Notes under the pieces: model-generated
The model's input: the letters and a program-made list of their open reading frames with translations, nothing else
Databases searched by the model: none
What the model was told of the DNA's origin: nothing
Source of the DNA: an uncultured Collinsella sp.
Lineage (GTDB): Bacteria; Actinomycetota; Coriobacteriia; Coriobacteriales; Coriobacteriaceae
Assembly: GCA_902494035.1 (NCBI GenBank)
Contig: CABURV010000070.1
Span: forward strand, 1-8,161
DNA: 8,161 nucleotides
Reading direction: 5' to 3'
Shown: positions 1 through 4,777 of the stretch, in pieces
Position numbering within the stretch: the stretch's first letter is position 1
Layout of the letters: every line of letters starts with the position of its first letter
Program-made: the position numbers and the translations under genes

Positions 1-1193
1 ATCTGTTACTGCTGCTTGTTGCGGCGGCAATCCTCGTCTATGGCTACAACCAGACGCTGCCCGACGGCGCGTTTACCGCGGGATGGATCCACGGTGCCGC
101 CGTCCACGGCATGTCGCTGACGCCCGCGCACGGCTGGGACCCCGCCACGCTCACCTATACCGTCGAGCTCGCGCGTACCACCAAGACTTTCCCCCTCGCG
201 CAGGACCTCGTCACGCTATGGCCTCTCTACCTTGTCGTTGTGGGTTGGCAGGTCATCAGCGTGCTCAACATGCTCGGCGGCGCCCGCCGCGTGCGCCGCA
301 CCATGGCGCCGCTCAACGATCTGGCCCTGCGCGTGGACGAACTCGGCCGCATGCAACTCGCCGGCGGCAAAATGGAAACACTGGAGCAGGCCATCGAGCG
401 CGCAAGCGTCGACTCGCCGAGCGTCACCACCGGCGACGCCGACCTGGCAAGCATCGAGGTCGCACTCAACCGCCTGCTGCGCCAGATGCAAGAGGCCAAG
501 CTGCAGCAGATGCGCTTTGTCAACGACGCGAGCCACGAGCTGCGCACGCCCATCGCGGTGATTCAGGGCTACGTGAACATGCTCGACCGCTGGGGTAAGG
601 ACGACCCGGACGTGCTGGCGGAATCCATCGCGTCCCTTAAAGCCGAAAGCGAGCACATGCAAGAGCTTGTGGAGCAGCTGCTGTTTTTGGCGTGCGGCGA
701 TGCCGGGCGCACGGTCCTGCGGCGCGCGCATACCAACTTGGCTGCACTGGTCAGCGAGGTATGCGAAGAATCGCAGATGATCGATACCGAGCACACGTAT
801 CGGCTGGCTTCTGACGCTGCGCTTGCCAGCGACCCGCGCTGCGACGCGCCCGTCGACGTGGCGCTCGTGAAGCAGGCTCTGCGCGTGATCGTGCAAAACG
901 CCGCCAAGTACTCGGATGCGGGAACGACCGTCACATTTGGCATAACGCCGTATGCGGGCGCGGGCACGATCGACATAAGTGTTGAGGACGAGGGCATCGG
1001 CATGAACCAGGAATCCGCAGCTCACGCGTTCGAGCGGTTCTACCGTGCCGACAACGCGCGCGATGCCGGCGCACAGGGTTCGGGTCTGGGGCTTGCGATC
1101 GCCAAGTGGATCGTCGACAGCCACGGCGGCGTCATCGGTGTGACCTCGGTCGAGGGCGTCGGCAGCCGCTTTACGATTCGCCTGCCGCGGTAG
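1..1193 (+). CDS. Sensor histidine kinase, 5' end outside window
   Basis: This is the membrane-bound sensor kinase of a two-component system. It autophosphorylates a histidine and passes the phosphate to a response regulator, which is probably encoded upstream outside the window. The reading frame is open from base 3, so the N-terminus is missing. The first ~15 residues are a leucine-rich transmembrane end, then comes a ~50-residue extracytoplasmic loop, and a second membrane segment near 210-275 (LYLVVVGWQVISVL). A HAMP-like linker follows. The HisKA box SHELRTP has its phosphoacceptor His codon at 534-536. The ATPase domain shows all boxes: N (VQNAAKYS), G1 (DEGIGM), F (FERFYRAD) and G2 (GSGLGLA). 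The C-terminus SRFTIRLPR is typical, so the 3' end is complete. The input signal cannot be read from the sequence. An internal ATG at 111 lies after the first membrane segment and is not the true start. The kinase assignment is very secure; the pathway is unknown. Confidence 0.95.
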   Translation, partial: LLLLLVAAAILVYGYNQTLPDGAFTAGWIHGAAVHGMSLTPAHGWDPATLTYTVELARTTKTFPLAQDLVTLWPLYLVVVGWQVISVLNMLGGARRVRRTMAPLNDLALRVDELGRMQLAGGKMETLEQAIERASVDSPSVTTGDADLASIEVALNRLLRQMQEAKLQQMRFVNDASHELRTPIAVIQGYVNMLDRWGKDDPDVLAESIASLKAESEHMQELVEQLLFLACGDAGRTVLRRAHTNLAALVSEVCEESQMIDTEHTYRLASDAALASDPRCDAPVDVALVKQALRVIVQNAAKYSDAGTTVTFGITPYAGAGTIDISVEDEGIGMNQESAAHAFERFYRADNARDAGAQGSGLGLAIAKWIVDSHGGVIGVTSVEGVGSRFTIRLPR

Positions 1194-1212
1194 GAAGCCC
1201 CTCGGCATAAAT

Positions 1213-1246
1213 AAAGGGATAGGGCCACGCAGCCCTATCCCTTTTT
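1213..1246. terminator. Bidirectional intrinsic terminator
   Basis: A perfect 13-bp stem (1213-1225 with 1232-1244) has a six-base loop and is followed by a T-run at 1242-1246. The left side is A-rich, so the reverse transcript also ends in U-rich sequence. It sits between the stop codons of the convergent kinase (1193) and VOC gene (1269) and probably serves both. Confidence 0.88.
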
Positions 1247-1268
1247 GCTAGCTATGACAGCTTGTGCG

Positions 1269-1643
1269 CTACTCGCGGCACAGGTGCACGGCGAAACCGG
1301 CGAACTCGCGCTTAAAGTACACGAGCTTGGTACCACCGTCGGGCAGCAGCGCGCGCGACTCTTCGTTGACCTCGAGCCCGCGCTCGGCAAACCACTTCTC
1401 AGCTGCATCGATGTCGTTAACGGCAAAGCCGATGTGGCCCTTGGTGCCACGACCGTTCTGCTTCATGATCTCGACCAGCGAATCGTTGAAGTACGAAACC
1501 GGGGTCTCGATGACGGGCAGGCCCATCATCGTCGAGAACAGCTCCGCGATCTCCAGGGCGTCTGCCGGGTCGGTGGCGTTAATGCCCACATGGGCAACGC
1601 GCATACCAAAGAGCTCTACCGGGTTGGCGTTCTGCTCACTCAT
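1269..1643 (-). CDS. VOC-superfamily (glyoxalase-fold) protein
   Basis: This is a 124-residue single-domain protein of the vicinal oxygen chelate superfamily, which includes glyoxalase I and various isomerases and dioxygenases. The two beta-alpha-beta-beta-beta halves are visible: an N-terminal strand HVGIN, a helix, ELFSTMMGLPV and SLVEIM, then a second half GHIGFAVNDIDAAEKWFAERG ending in GFAVHL. Candidate metal ligands are His18, Glu58 and His70, with His120 where many members have Glu. The substrate is unknown. From memory, the sequence resembles the VOC domain fused to the C-terminus of some clostridial KDPG/KHG aldolases (motifs like EVMKQ.GRG.KGHI and GGFAVHL), which would suggest a sugar-acid role; this is inference only. 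It starts 11 bases after the upstream IIB stop, and its weak Shine-Dalgarno (AGGCG) overlaps that stop, so the two genes are probably translationally coupled. Met14 is a possible alternative start. Confidence 0.85.
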   Translation of the reverse strand: MSEQNANPVELFGMRVAHVGINATDPADALEIAELFSTMMGLPVIETPVSYFNDSLVEIMKQNGRGTKGHIGFAVNDIDAAEKWFAERGLEVNEESRALLPDGGTKLVYFKREFAGFAVHLCRE

Positions 1644-1654
1644 GCAGTCAGCGC

Positions 1655-1942
1655 CTACTGAGCCATGACGTCAAGAACGGCCTTCTCGGCAGCGACGCGG
1701 TTCATGCCGGTCATGAAGGGCACGCCGCTCACGTACGGGCAGGTGAGGCCCTCGGGGGCAACGGTGGTGGCGATCAGCAGGTCGGCGCCCTCGTCGCAAG
1801 TGTCCTTGGCCTCGGAGATGGCGCACTGCACGATCTCGTACTTGTCGGCGTAACCGTTGGCGTCGAGCAGGGTGGCGACCTTCTGAGCAACAAGCGTGGA
1901 AGTGGCAGCGCCAGCGCCGCAAGCCAAAACGATTTTCTTCAT
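1655..1942 (-). CDS. PTS EIIB component, galactitol (GatB) type
   Basis: This is a small cytoplasmic phosphocarrier of the sugar phosphotransferase system. EIIB takes phosphate from EIIA on a cysteine and gives it to the sugar held by EIIC. The 95 residues match a complete stand-alone IIB. The N-terminal strand MKKIVLAC is followed by a P-loop-like phosphate cradle, GAGAATST, with Cys8 as the expected phosphorylated residue. The tail PFMTGMNRVAAEKAVLDVM fits the galactitol/lactose-type IIB fold. A good Shine-Dalgarno (AAGGGAGA, 1951-1958) lies eight bases before the ATG. It is the first gene of a two-gene operon with the VOC gene, and neither IIA nor IIC is nearby, which is unusual. Partners must be encoded elsewhere, or the protein has a regulatory role. 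Galactitol as substrate is not shown by the sequence; only the IIB family is. Confidence 0.88.
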   Translation of the reverse strand: MKKIVLACGAGAATSTLVAQKVATLLDANGYADKYEIVQCAISEAKDTCDEGADLLIATTVAPEGLTCPYVSGVPFMTGMNRVAAEKAVLDVMAQ

Positions 1943-2020
1943 AGGTAATGTCTCCCTTCATGGTTTACTTTTGCTAAGTGTACCGCAGCGAGCGATGGCA
2001 CTCGGCCTCGATGCGCTTTT

Positions 2021-2050
2021 ATGCCAGTTTGCTTGCGCACTGCGTATAAT
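2021..2050 (+). promoter_or_regulatory. Candidate promoter for the membrane helical-repeat gene
   Basis: A perfect TATAAT at 2045-2050 is preceded, at an 18-base spacing, by the weak -35 ATGCCA (2021-2026, four of six). A TG lies just upstream of the -10 but is one base off the extended -10 spacing. Transcription would start near 2057, about 50 bases before the start codon at 2106. Confidence 0.5.
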
Positions 2051-2071
2051 ACATCTAGTACGTGTTGTCAT
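2043..2071 (-). promoter_or_regulatory. Candidate promoter for the IIB-VOC operon
   Basis: Read on the minus strand, ATGACA (2066-2071, five of six matches to TTGACA) is 17 bases from TATACG (2043-2048, four of six matches). The predicted start near 2036 gives a leader of roughly 95 bases. The -10 shares bases with the + strand -10 at 2045-2050, so the two divergent promoters would occlude each other. Assigned by eye. Confidence 0.4.
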
Positions 2072-2105
2072 ACCACTCGCCTTATGAGCGACTAAGGACC
2101 CTAAT

Positions 2106-2729
2106 ATGCCCGATTCCCGCACCCTCTGGACCGCCGTCGTCGTCATCTGTATCGCCGTGTCGGTTTTCTTTAGCGTCAAAAAACGTACCACGTTTAAGCG
2201 CCTGCAACAGCTTATGGCTGCCAAACAGTGGGACGAGTTCGATCGCTTGCTCGACGGCAAACTCACCAGCATGTTGTATCCGCGCTACAACCGCGACTAC
2301 CTGCGCCTGAACTCCTATCTGCTGCGCGAGGACCACGAGCGCGCCGACGAGATGTTCGACCTACTGCTGAGCCTCAACCTACCCAAGATGCAGTGCGTCG
2401 ACCTGGTGATCAAGGCCTTTAACTACTACGTTGGCCAGGAGAACCGCGAAAAGTCCAAGGAGCTTTTGCACGAGATCAGGGGCTTTGAGGGCGGTCAGGC
2501 CGAGGCGGTCGTACACGAATGCCAGCTGATGTACGACACGATGATCTTGAAGTGCCACAACGGCATTCCCGAGCTGGAGCGTATGCTCAAGGAAGCCGGT
2601 GACGACCCGGTCAAGCGCTGCCGCCTGGAATACCTGCTGGCCCTGCAGTACCAGAACAAGGGCGACGAGGCCAAGTTTGCCGAGTACTTGGAAAAGTCGG
2701 GCCAGCACTCGATGGCCGTCAACGCGTAG
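2106..2729 (+). CDS. Membrane-anchored TPR-like helical-repeat protein, function unknown
   Basis: I do not recognise a named family for this 207-residue protein. Residues 6-24 (TLWTAVVVICIAVSVFFSV) form a single membrane anchor. The KKRTTFKR that follows predicts a cytoplasmic C-terminal domain by the positive-inside rule. There is no lipobox. The rest is almost entirely amphipathic helices in TPR-like pairs, for example RLQQLMAAKQWDEFDRLL, ADEMFDLLLSLNL, KSKELLHEIRGF, and a last pair with LEYLLALQYQNKGDEAKF. Such proteins usually act as scaffolds or adaptors at the membrane, but no partner is suggested here. The start is supported by AAGGA (2094-2098) seven bases before ATG and by a TATAAT upstream. 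Thirty-one bases separate its stop from tRNA-Leu and no terminator lies between, so read-through into the tRNA is possible. It is clearly a real gene by codon pattern and signals; the role is unknown. Confidence 0.8.
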   Translation: MPDSRTLWTAVVVICIAVSVFFSVKKRTTFKRLQQLMAAKQWDEFDRLLDGKLTSMLYPRYNRDYLRLNSYLLREDHERADEMFDLLLSLNLPKMQCVDLVIKAFNYYVGQENREKSKELLHEIRGFEGGQAEAVVHECQLMYDTMILKCHNGIPELERMLKEAGDDPVKRCRLEYLLALQYQNKGDEAKFAEYLEKSGQHSMAVNA

Positions 2730-2740
2730 CGGACGGCTTG

Positions 2741-2758
2741 TGCTAGACTTCTAGACTT
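2741..2758 (+). promoter_or_regulatory. Candidate extended -10 promoter before tRNA-Leu
   Basis: TGCTAGACT (2741-2749) fits an extended -10 (TGn followed by TAGACT), but no good -35 is seen. An eight-base tandem repeat, CTAGACTT twice (2743-2750 and 2751-2758), runs almost to the first base of the mature tRNA at 2761. The tRNA may have its own start here or be read from the upstream gene. Confidence 0.3.
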
Positions 2759-2760
2759 AC

Positions 2761-2845
2761 GGGGGCGTGGCGGAATTGGCATACGCAGGAGACTTAAAAT
2801 CTCTCGCCGCAAGGATTGTGGGTTCGAGTCCCACCGCCCCTACCA
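2761..2845 (+). tRNA. tRNA-Leu(UAA)
   Basis: This is a class II tRNA that decodes UUA codons. The acceptor arms 2761-2767 and 2835-2841 pair over seven bases, with a G-U at the first pair. The D-arm contains GGAATTGGC. The anticodon stem GGAGA/TCTCT encloses loop CTTAAAA, with anticodon TAA at 2795-2797. A long variable arm typical of leucine tRNAs follows. The T-arm is GTGGG-TTCGAGT-CCCAC. The discriminator A (2842) and the CCA end (2843-2845) are encoded in the DNA. A terminator follows directly. Its 3' portion is duplicated 197 bases downstream, which marks it as a likely integration or recombination site. Confidence 0.96.
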
Positions 2846-2905
2846 CGCATTGTCTACGAGCCCGTATCCCCCGGAGATGCGGGCTCGTTTCTTTCGGACG
2901 CCGGT
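2828..2905 (+). repeat. tRNA-Leu 3' end plus terminator, direct repeat copy 1
   Basis: This 78-base segment holds the last part of the T-arm, the acceptor 3' strand, CCA and the terminator. It recurs at 3025-3102. The first 20 bases (GTCCCACCGCCCCTACCACG) are identical in the two copies. Across all 78 bases I count nine differences, every one a transition. The layout resembles the att duplication left when an integrative element uses a tRNA 3' end. Confidence 0.9.
2856..2894 (+). terminator. Intrinsic terminator of tRNA-Leu
   Basis: An 11-bp stem (2856-2866 with 2878-2888, one T-G wobble) with an 11-base loop is followed by TTTCTTT (2888-2894). It starts eleven bases after the encoded CCA, as expected for a tRNA transcription unit. 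Confidence 0.85.
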
Positions 2906-3024
2906 GGGGGCTCGAACCCGCGAGGGGGCGAGCGTCAAGCGGACGCGCAGCGTCCGCAGCGAGCCGGCGAGGGCGCCGGCAGGCGACCGAAGCCGGTGTG
3001 TATTTGCGCAGCAAATACACAGAC
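2903..3024. other. GC-rich core with three hairpins and an inverted T-arm-like remnant
   Basis: This core separates the two copies of the tRNA 3' end and shows no convincing gene. It opens with GTGGGGGCTCGAACCCGC (2904-2921), which on the minus strand reads like a tRNA T-arm (GGGTTCGAGC). Three stem-loops follow. GCGGACGC/GCGTCCGC (2939-2946 and 2950-2957) has loop GCA. GCCGGCG/CGCCGGC (2963-2969 and 2974-2980) has loop AGGG. A perfect 11-bp stem (2997-3007 and 3011-3021) again has loop GCA. None has a T-tract, so they are not ordinary terminators. The segment could be a remnant of an inserted element or a dispersed structured repeat; the sequence alone cannot decide. Confidence 0.65.
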
Positions 3025-3102
3025 GTCCCACCGCCCCTACCACGTATTGTTTACGAGCCCGTGTCCCCCAGGGATGCGGGCTCGTTTCTTTTAGATGCCA
3101 GT
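3025..3102 (+). repeat. tRNA-Leu 3' end plus terminator, direct repeat copy 2
   Basis: This is the second copy of the 2828-2905 segment, at an offset of exactly 197 bases. It has the acceptor 3' strand and CCA but no tRNA 5' half in front, so it is not a functional tRNA. The terminator in it keeps its stem. Confidence 0.9.
3053..3092 (+). terminator. Duplicated intrinsic terminator
   Basis: The stem 3053-3063 with 3075-3085 matches the tRNA-Leu terminator, with two wobble pairs, and is followed by TTTCTTTT (3085-3092). It would catch transcription that escapes the first terminator and insulate the ATPase gene downstream. Confidence 0.78.
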
Positions 3103-3110
3103 ACAGATGG

Positions 3111-3181
3111 TGAGTTGCGGTGGAATAGTTCTTGTTTATGCCGTTTACCAGCCTATTTAGGAACTATTTCACCGCAGCTTA
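3111..3181. repeat. Palindromic intergenic repeat, copy A (left of ATPase)
   Basis: The arms 3113-3131 and 3161-3179 pair over 19 positions with two G-U wobbles and no mismatch; pairing extends to 3111 and 3181. The 29-base centre is unpaired or variable. The outer left arm TGAGTTGCGGTGGAATAG (3111-3128) is identical over 18 bases to 4696-4713, and the right arms also match except for one base. The centres of the two copies differ completely. There is no T-tract, so it is not a plain terminator. Confidence 0.85.
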
Positions 3182-3193
3182 GGTTGATACTCG

Positions 3194-3282
3194 CACATTT
3201 TCCGATGGAAAAATGTGTTTGTATCCCACATTTTTCGATTGAAAGATGTGGTTGTCTCGCACATTTTCCAAGGAAAATGCGC
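3194..3282. promoter_or_regulatory. Three tandem palindromes upstream of ATPase, likely operators
   Basis: There are three imperfect palindromes of the form CACATTTTCC-N-GGAAAATGTG. They lie at 3194-3217, 3226-3251 (arms 3226-3236 and 3241-3251, one wobble) and 3259-3282 (one A-C mismatch). Their centres are 33 and 32 bases apart, about three helical turns, so bound proteins would sit on one face of the DNA. The third overlaps where the -35 of the ATPase promoter must lie. This fits cooperative repressor binding, perhaps autoregulation. The DNA here is clearly AT-richer than its neighbours. Confidence 0.6.
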
Positions 3283-3291
3283 ATATGGCCT

Positions 3292-3316
3292 TATACTATC
3301 CGAAAGGGTTAGGAGG
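3292..3316 (+). promoter_or_regulatory. ATPase -10 box and Shine-Dalgarno that set its start
   Basis: TATACT at 3292-3297 is a good -10, but no clear -35 is seen 17 bases upstream, where the third palindrome ends. Transcription would start near 3304. AGGAGG at 3311-3316 is four bases before ATG at 3321. The earlier in-frame ATGs at 3246 and 3285 lie within the palindromes or upstream of the predicted transcript start. Confidence 0.55.
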
Positions 3317-3320
3317 CAAT

Positions 3321-4622
3321 ATGCAGCGACAGCTTATGAGTGAACTTATCGCTTGGAAATCAAGAGCGAATCGCAAACCCCTCTTGCTTAAGGGGGCCCG
3401 CCAGACAGGTAAGACTTGGCTTCTTAACGAATTTGCAAGCCAGCAGTATCAAAACGCCATTCGTTTTGACTTTATGCTCGAGCCGAGCGCACGCTCGCTG
3501 TTCGATGGGGACCTCGACCCCAAGCGCATCATCTCCCAGATAGAACTCCTGCGCGGCCAAACCGTAACGCCGGCAGACACGCTCGTCATCTTCGACGAGA
3601 TCCAAGAGGCACCACGCGGGATCACCTCGCTCAAGTACTTCAACGAGCTTGCACCCGAATACCACATCGTGGCAGCCGGTTCCTATATGGGCCTCGCGCT
3701 CCGACACGAAAACGAGTCATTTCCCGTCGGCAAAATTGACCAGCTCACCATGCGTCCCATGGGGTTTGTCGAGTTCGTTCGTGCCGTCGACGGCAACCCG
3801 CTCGCCGATGCCATCCTTGCCGCAGACATGAACCTTCTAGCAAACGTTACCGAAAAGCTCGAGCACTTGCTCAAGGAATACCTTGTTGTCGGCGGTTTGC
3901 CCGAAGTTGTCTCCGCTTTCGCCGAGACACGCGACTTCATCGAAGCCCGAAGACTTCAGCAGCAAATCATCGAGGCTTACGAATCCGATTTTGGCAAACA
4001 TGCACCCGCCCGCATCGTCGAACGCATGAGGTTGGTTTGGAAAACCCTTCCCGGCCAGCTTGCCAAGGAGAACAAGAAGTTTGTCTATGGCGCCCTTCGC
4101 CCCGGAGCGCGCGCACGCGATTTTGAGGAAAGCCTCCAGTGGCTTACGGACTACGGAATCGTTCATAAGGTGCCACGTGTTTCTGCTCTCAAGGCGCCGC
4201 TCTCAAGCTACGAAGACCTCTCGGGCTTCAAACTGTTCTGCATCGACACCGGCATCCTCGGAGCGCTCTCCGGCCTCTCTCCAGCCATCGTTCTTAACGG
4301 ATCCGCTGTTTTTACCGAGTTCAAAGGTTCGTTGACCGAACAATATGTCGCGCAGGAACTTTTGCTCCAGGACAAAACTCCCGCGTATTGGTCCTCTACC
4401 TCTGGCAATGCCGAAACCGACTTTGCCATTGATCATGCGGGAACCGTGCTTCCGCTTGAGGTCAAGGCGGCAGAGAACCTTAAAGCGAAGAGCCTGAAAA
4501 TAGCCTGCGAAAAATTCAAACTCGAGCGTTGCGTGAGGAGCTCCCTGGCGGCATATAGAGACGAGGGCATGCTCGTCAATATTCCGCTTTGGGAGATTGG
4601 GCAAATCGACAAGCTGGCATAG
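3321..4622 (+). CDS. AAA+ ATPase with C-terminal DUF4143 (PD-(D/E)XK-like) domain
   Basis: This is a 433-residue cytoplasmic protein of the AAA_14/DUF4143 family, widespread in gut bacteria and of no settled function. Walker A is GARQTGKT (residues 25-32). Walker B is TLVIFDEIQ (Asp92, Glu93, codons from 3594). A sensor-1-like VAAGSYMG follows. The middle helical region (about 230-300) may hold a winged helix. The C-terminal part includes LTEQYVAQEL and AETDFAI followed by LPLEVKA; the D...ExK spacing fits the PD-(D/E)XK nuclease-like fold to which DUF4143 is assigned. The length is normal for the family and no frameshift is seen. The start at 3321 is chosen from AGGAGG; the frame itself runs open further upstream. 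It stands alone, converges on the Ppx/GppA gene, and is flanked by two related palindromic repeats and phased operators. It is likely an accessory gene. Whether it cuts DNA, acts in defence or only regulates is unknown. Confidence 0.92.
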   Translation: MQRQLMSELIAWKSRANRKPLLLKGARQTGKTWLLNEFASQQYQNAIRFDFMLEPSARSLFDGDLDPKRIISQIELLRGQTVTPADTLVIFDEIQEAPRGITSLKYFNELAPEYHIVAAGSYMGLALRHENESFPVGKIDQLTMRPMGFVEFVRAVDGNPLADAILAADMNLLANVTEKLEHLLKEYLVVGGLPEVVSAFAETRDFIEARRLQQQIIEAYESDFGKHAPARIVERMRLVWKTLPGQLAKENKKFVYGALRPGARARDFEESLQWLTDYGIVHKVPRVSALKAPLSSYEDLSGFKLFCIDTGILGALSGLSPAIVLNGSAVFTEFKGSLTEQYVAQELLLQDKTPAYWSSTSGNAETDFAIDHAGTVLPLEVKAAENLKAKSLKIACEKFKLERCVRSSLAAYRDEGMLVNIPLWEIGQIDKLA

Positions 4623-4628
4623 GCGCTG

Positions 4629-4692
4629 TGGGGACGCCACGCAAGAACTGTCCCCAGGTGCCGGCAGAAAAGGAACGTCCCCAAGTGCCGGC
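4629..4692. repeat. Short repeats after the ATPase stop
   Basis: GTCCCCAGGTGCCGGC (4650-4665) and GTCCCCAAGTGCCGGC (4677-4692) form a direct repeat with one transition, at a 27-base period. TGGGGAC (4629-4635) is the inverse of GTCCCCA (4650-4656), giving a 7-bp stem with a 14-base loop. No T-tract follows, so no standard terminator for the ATPase is evident here. Confidence 0.7.
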
Positions 4693-4695
4693 TGT

Positions 4696-4766
4696 TGAGT
4701 TGCGGTGGAATAGGGACTGTTTGGTGCCCGAAAGGGCGATTTTAGTCCGTATTTCACCGCAACTTA
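4696..4766. repeat. Palindromic intergenic repeat, copy B (right of ATPase)
   Basis: The arms 4698-4718 and 4744-4764 pair over 21 positions with one wobble and one G-G mismatch. A small inner hairpin GCCC-GAAA-GGGC lies in the centre. The arms match copy A at 3111-3181, but the centre is unrelated. Both copies span 71 bases. It ends 11 bases before the Ppx/GppA stop and could act as a transcription barrier between the convergent genes. Confidence 0.85.
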
Positions 4767-4777
4767 TGAGGGGATGG

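Noticed and set aside
216..1208. 330-codon open frame antisense to the histidine kinase
   Set aside because: It is the shadow of a GC-rich gene with clear kinase motifs on the + strand, and its own product has no recognisable domain.
3025..3044. Second tRNA gene
   Set aside because: Only the 3' strand of the T-arm and acceptor is present; there is no 5' half, anticodon arm or D-arm before it.
3194..3282. CRISPR array
   Set aside because: There are only three units, the repeats are themselves palindromes that diverge, there are no distinct spacers, and no cas genes are present.
2767..3312. Long open frame on the + strand across tRNA-Leu and the repeats
   Set aside because: It begins inside the tRNA and translates the tRNA, the terminators and hairpins. 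Its start has no ribosome-binding site and it shows no protein-like pattern; the length comes from high GC.
3246..3320. Upstream ATG starts (3246, 3285) for the ATPase
   Set aside because: They lie in the palindromes or before the predicted transcript start and lack a Shine-Dalgarno, whereas 3321 has AGGAGG.
4696..4766. Palindrome copy B as an intrinsic terminator for the ATPase or ppx gene
   Set aside because: The stem is long but there is no T-run after it on either strand, and the same arms occur upstream of the ATPase where a terminator is not needed.
3111..4766. Insertion sequence with the ATPase as transposase
   Set aside because: The protein has Walker A/B and DUF4143 features, not a DDE, serine or tyrosine transposase, and no target-site duplication is visible outside the repeats.
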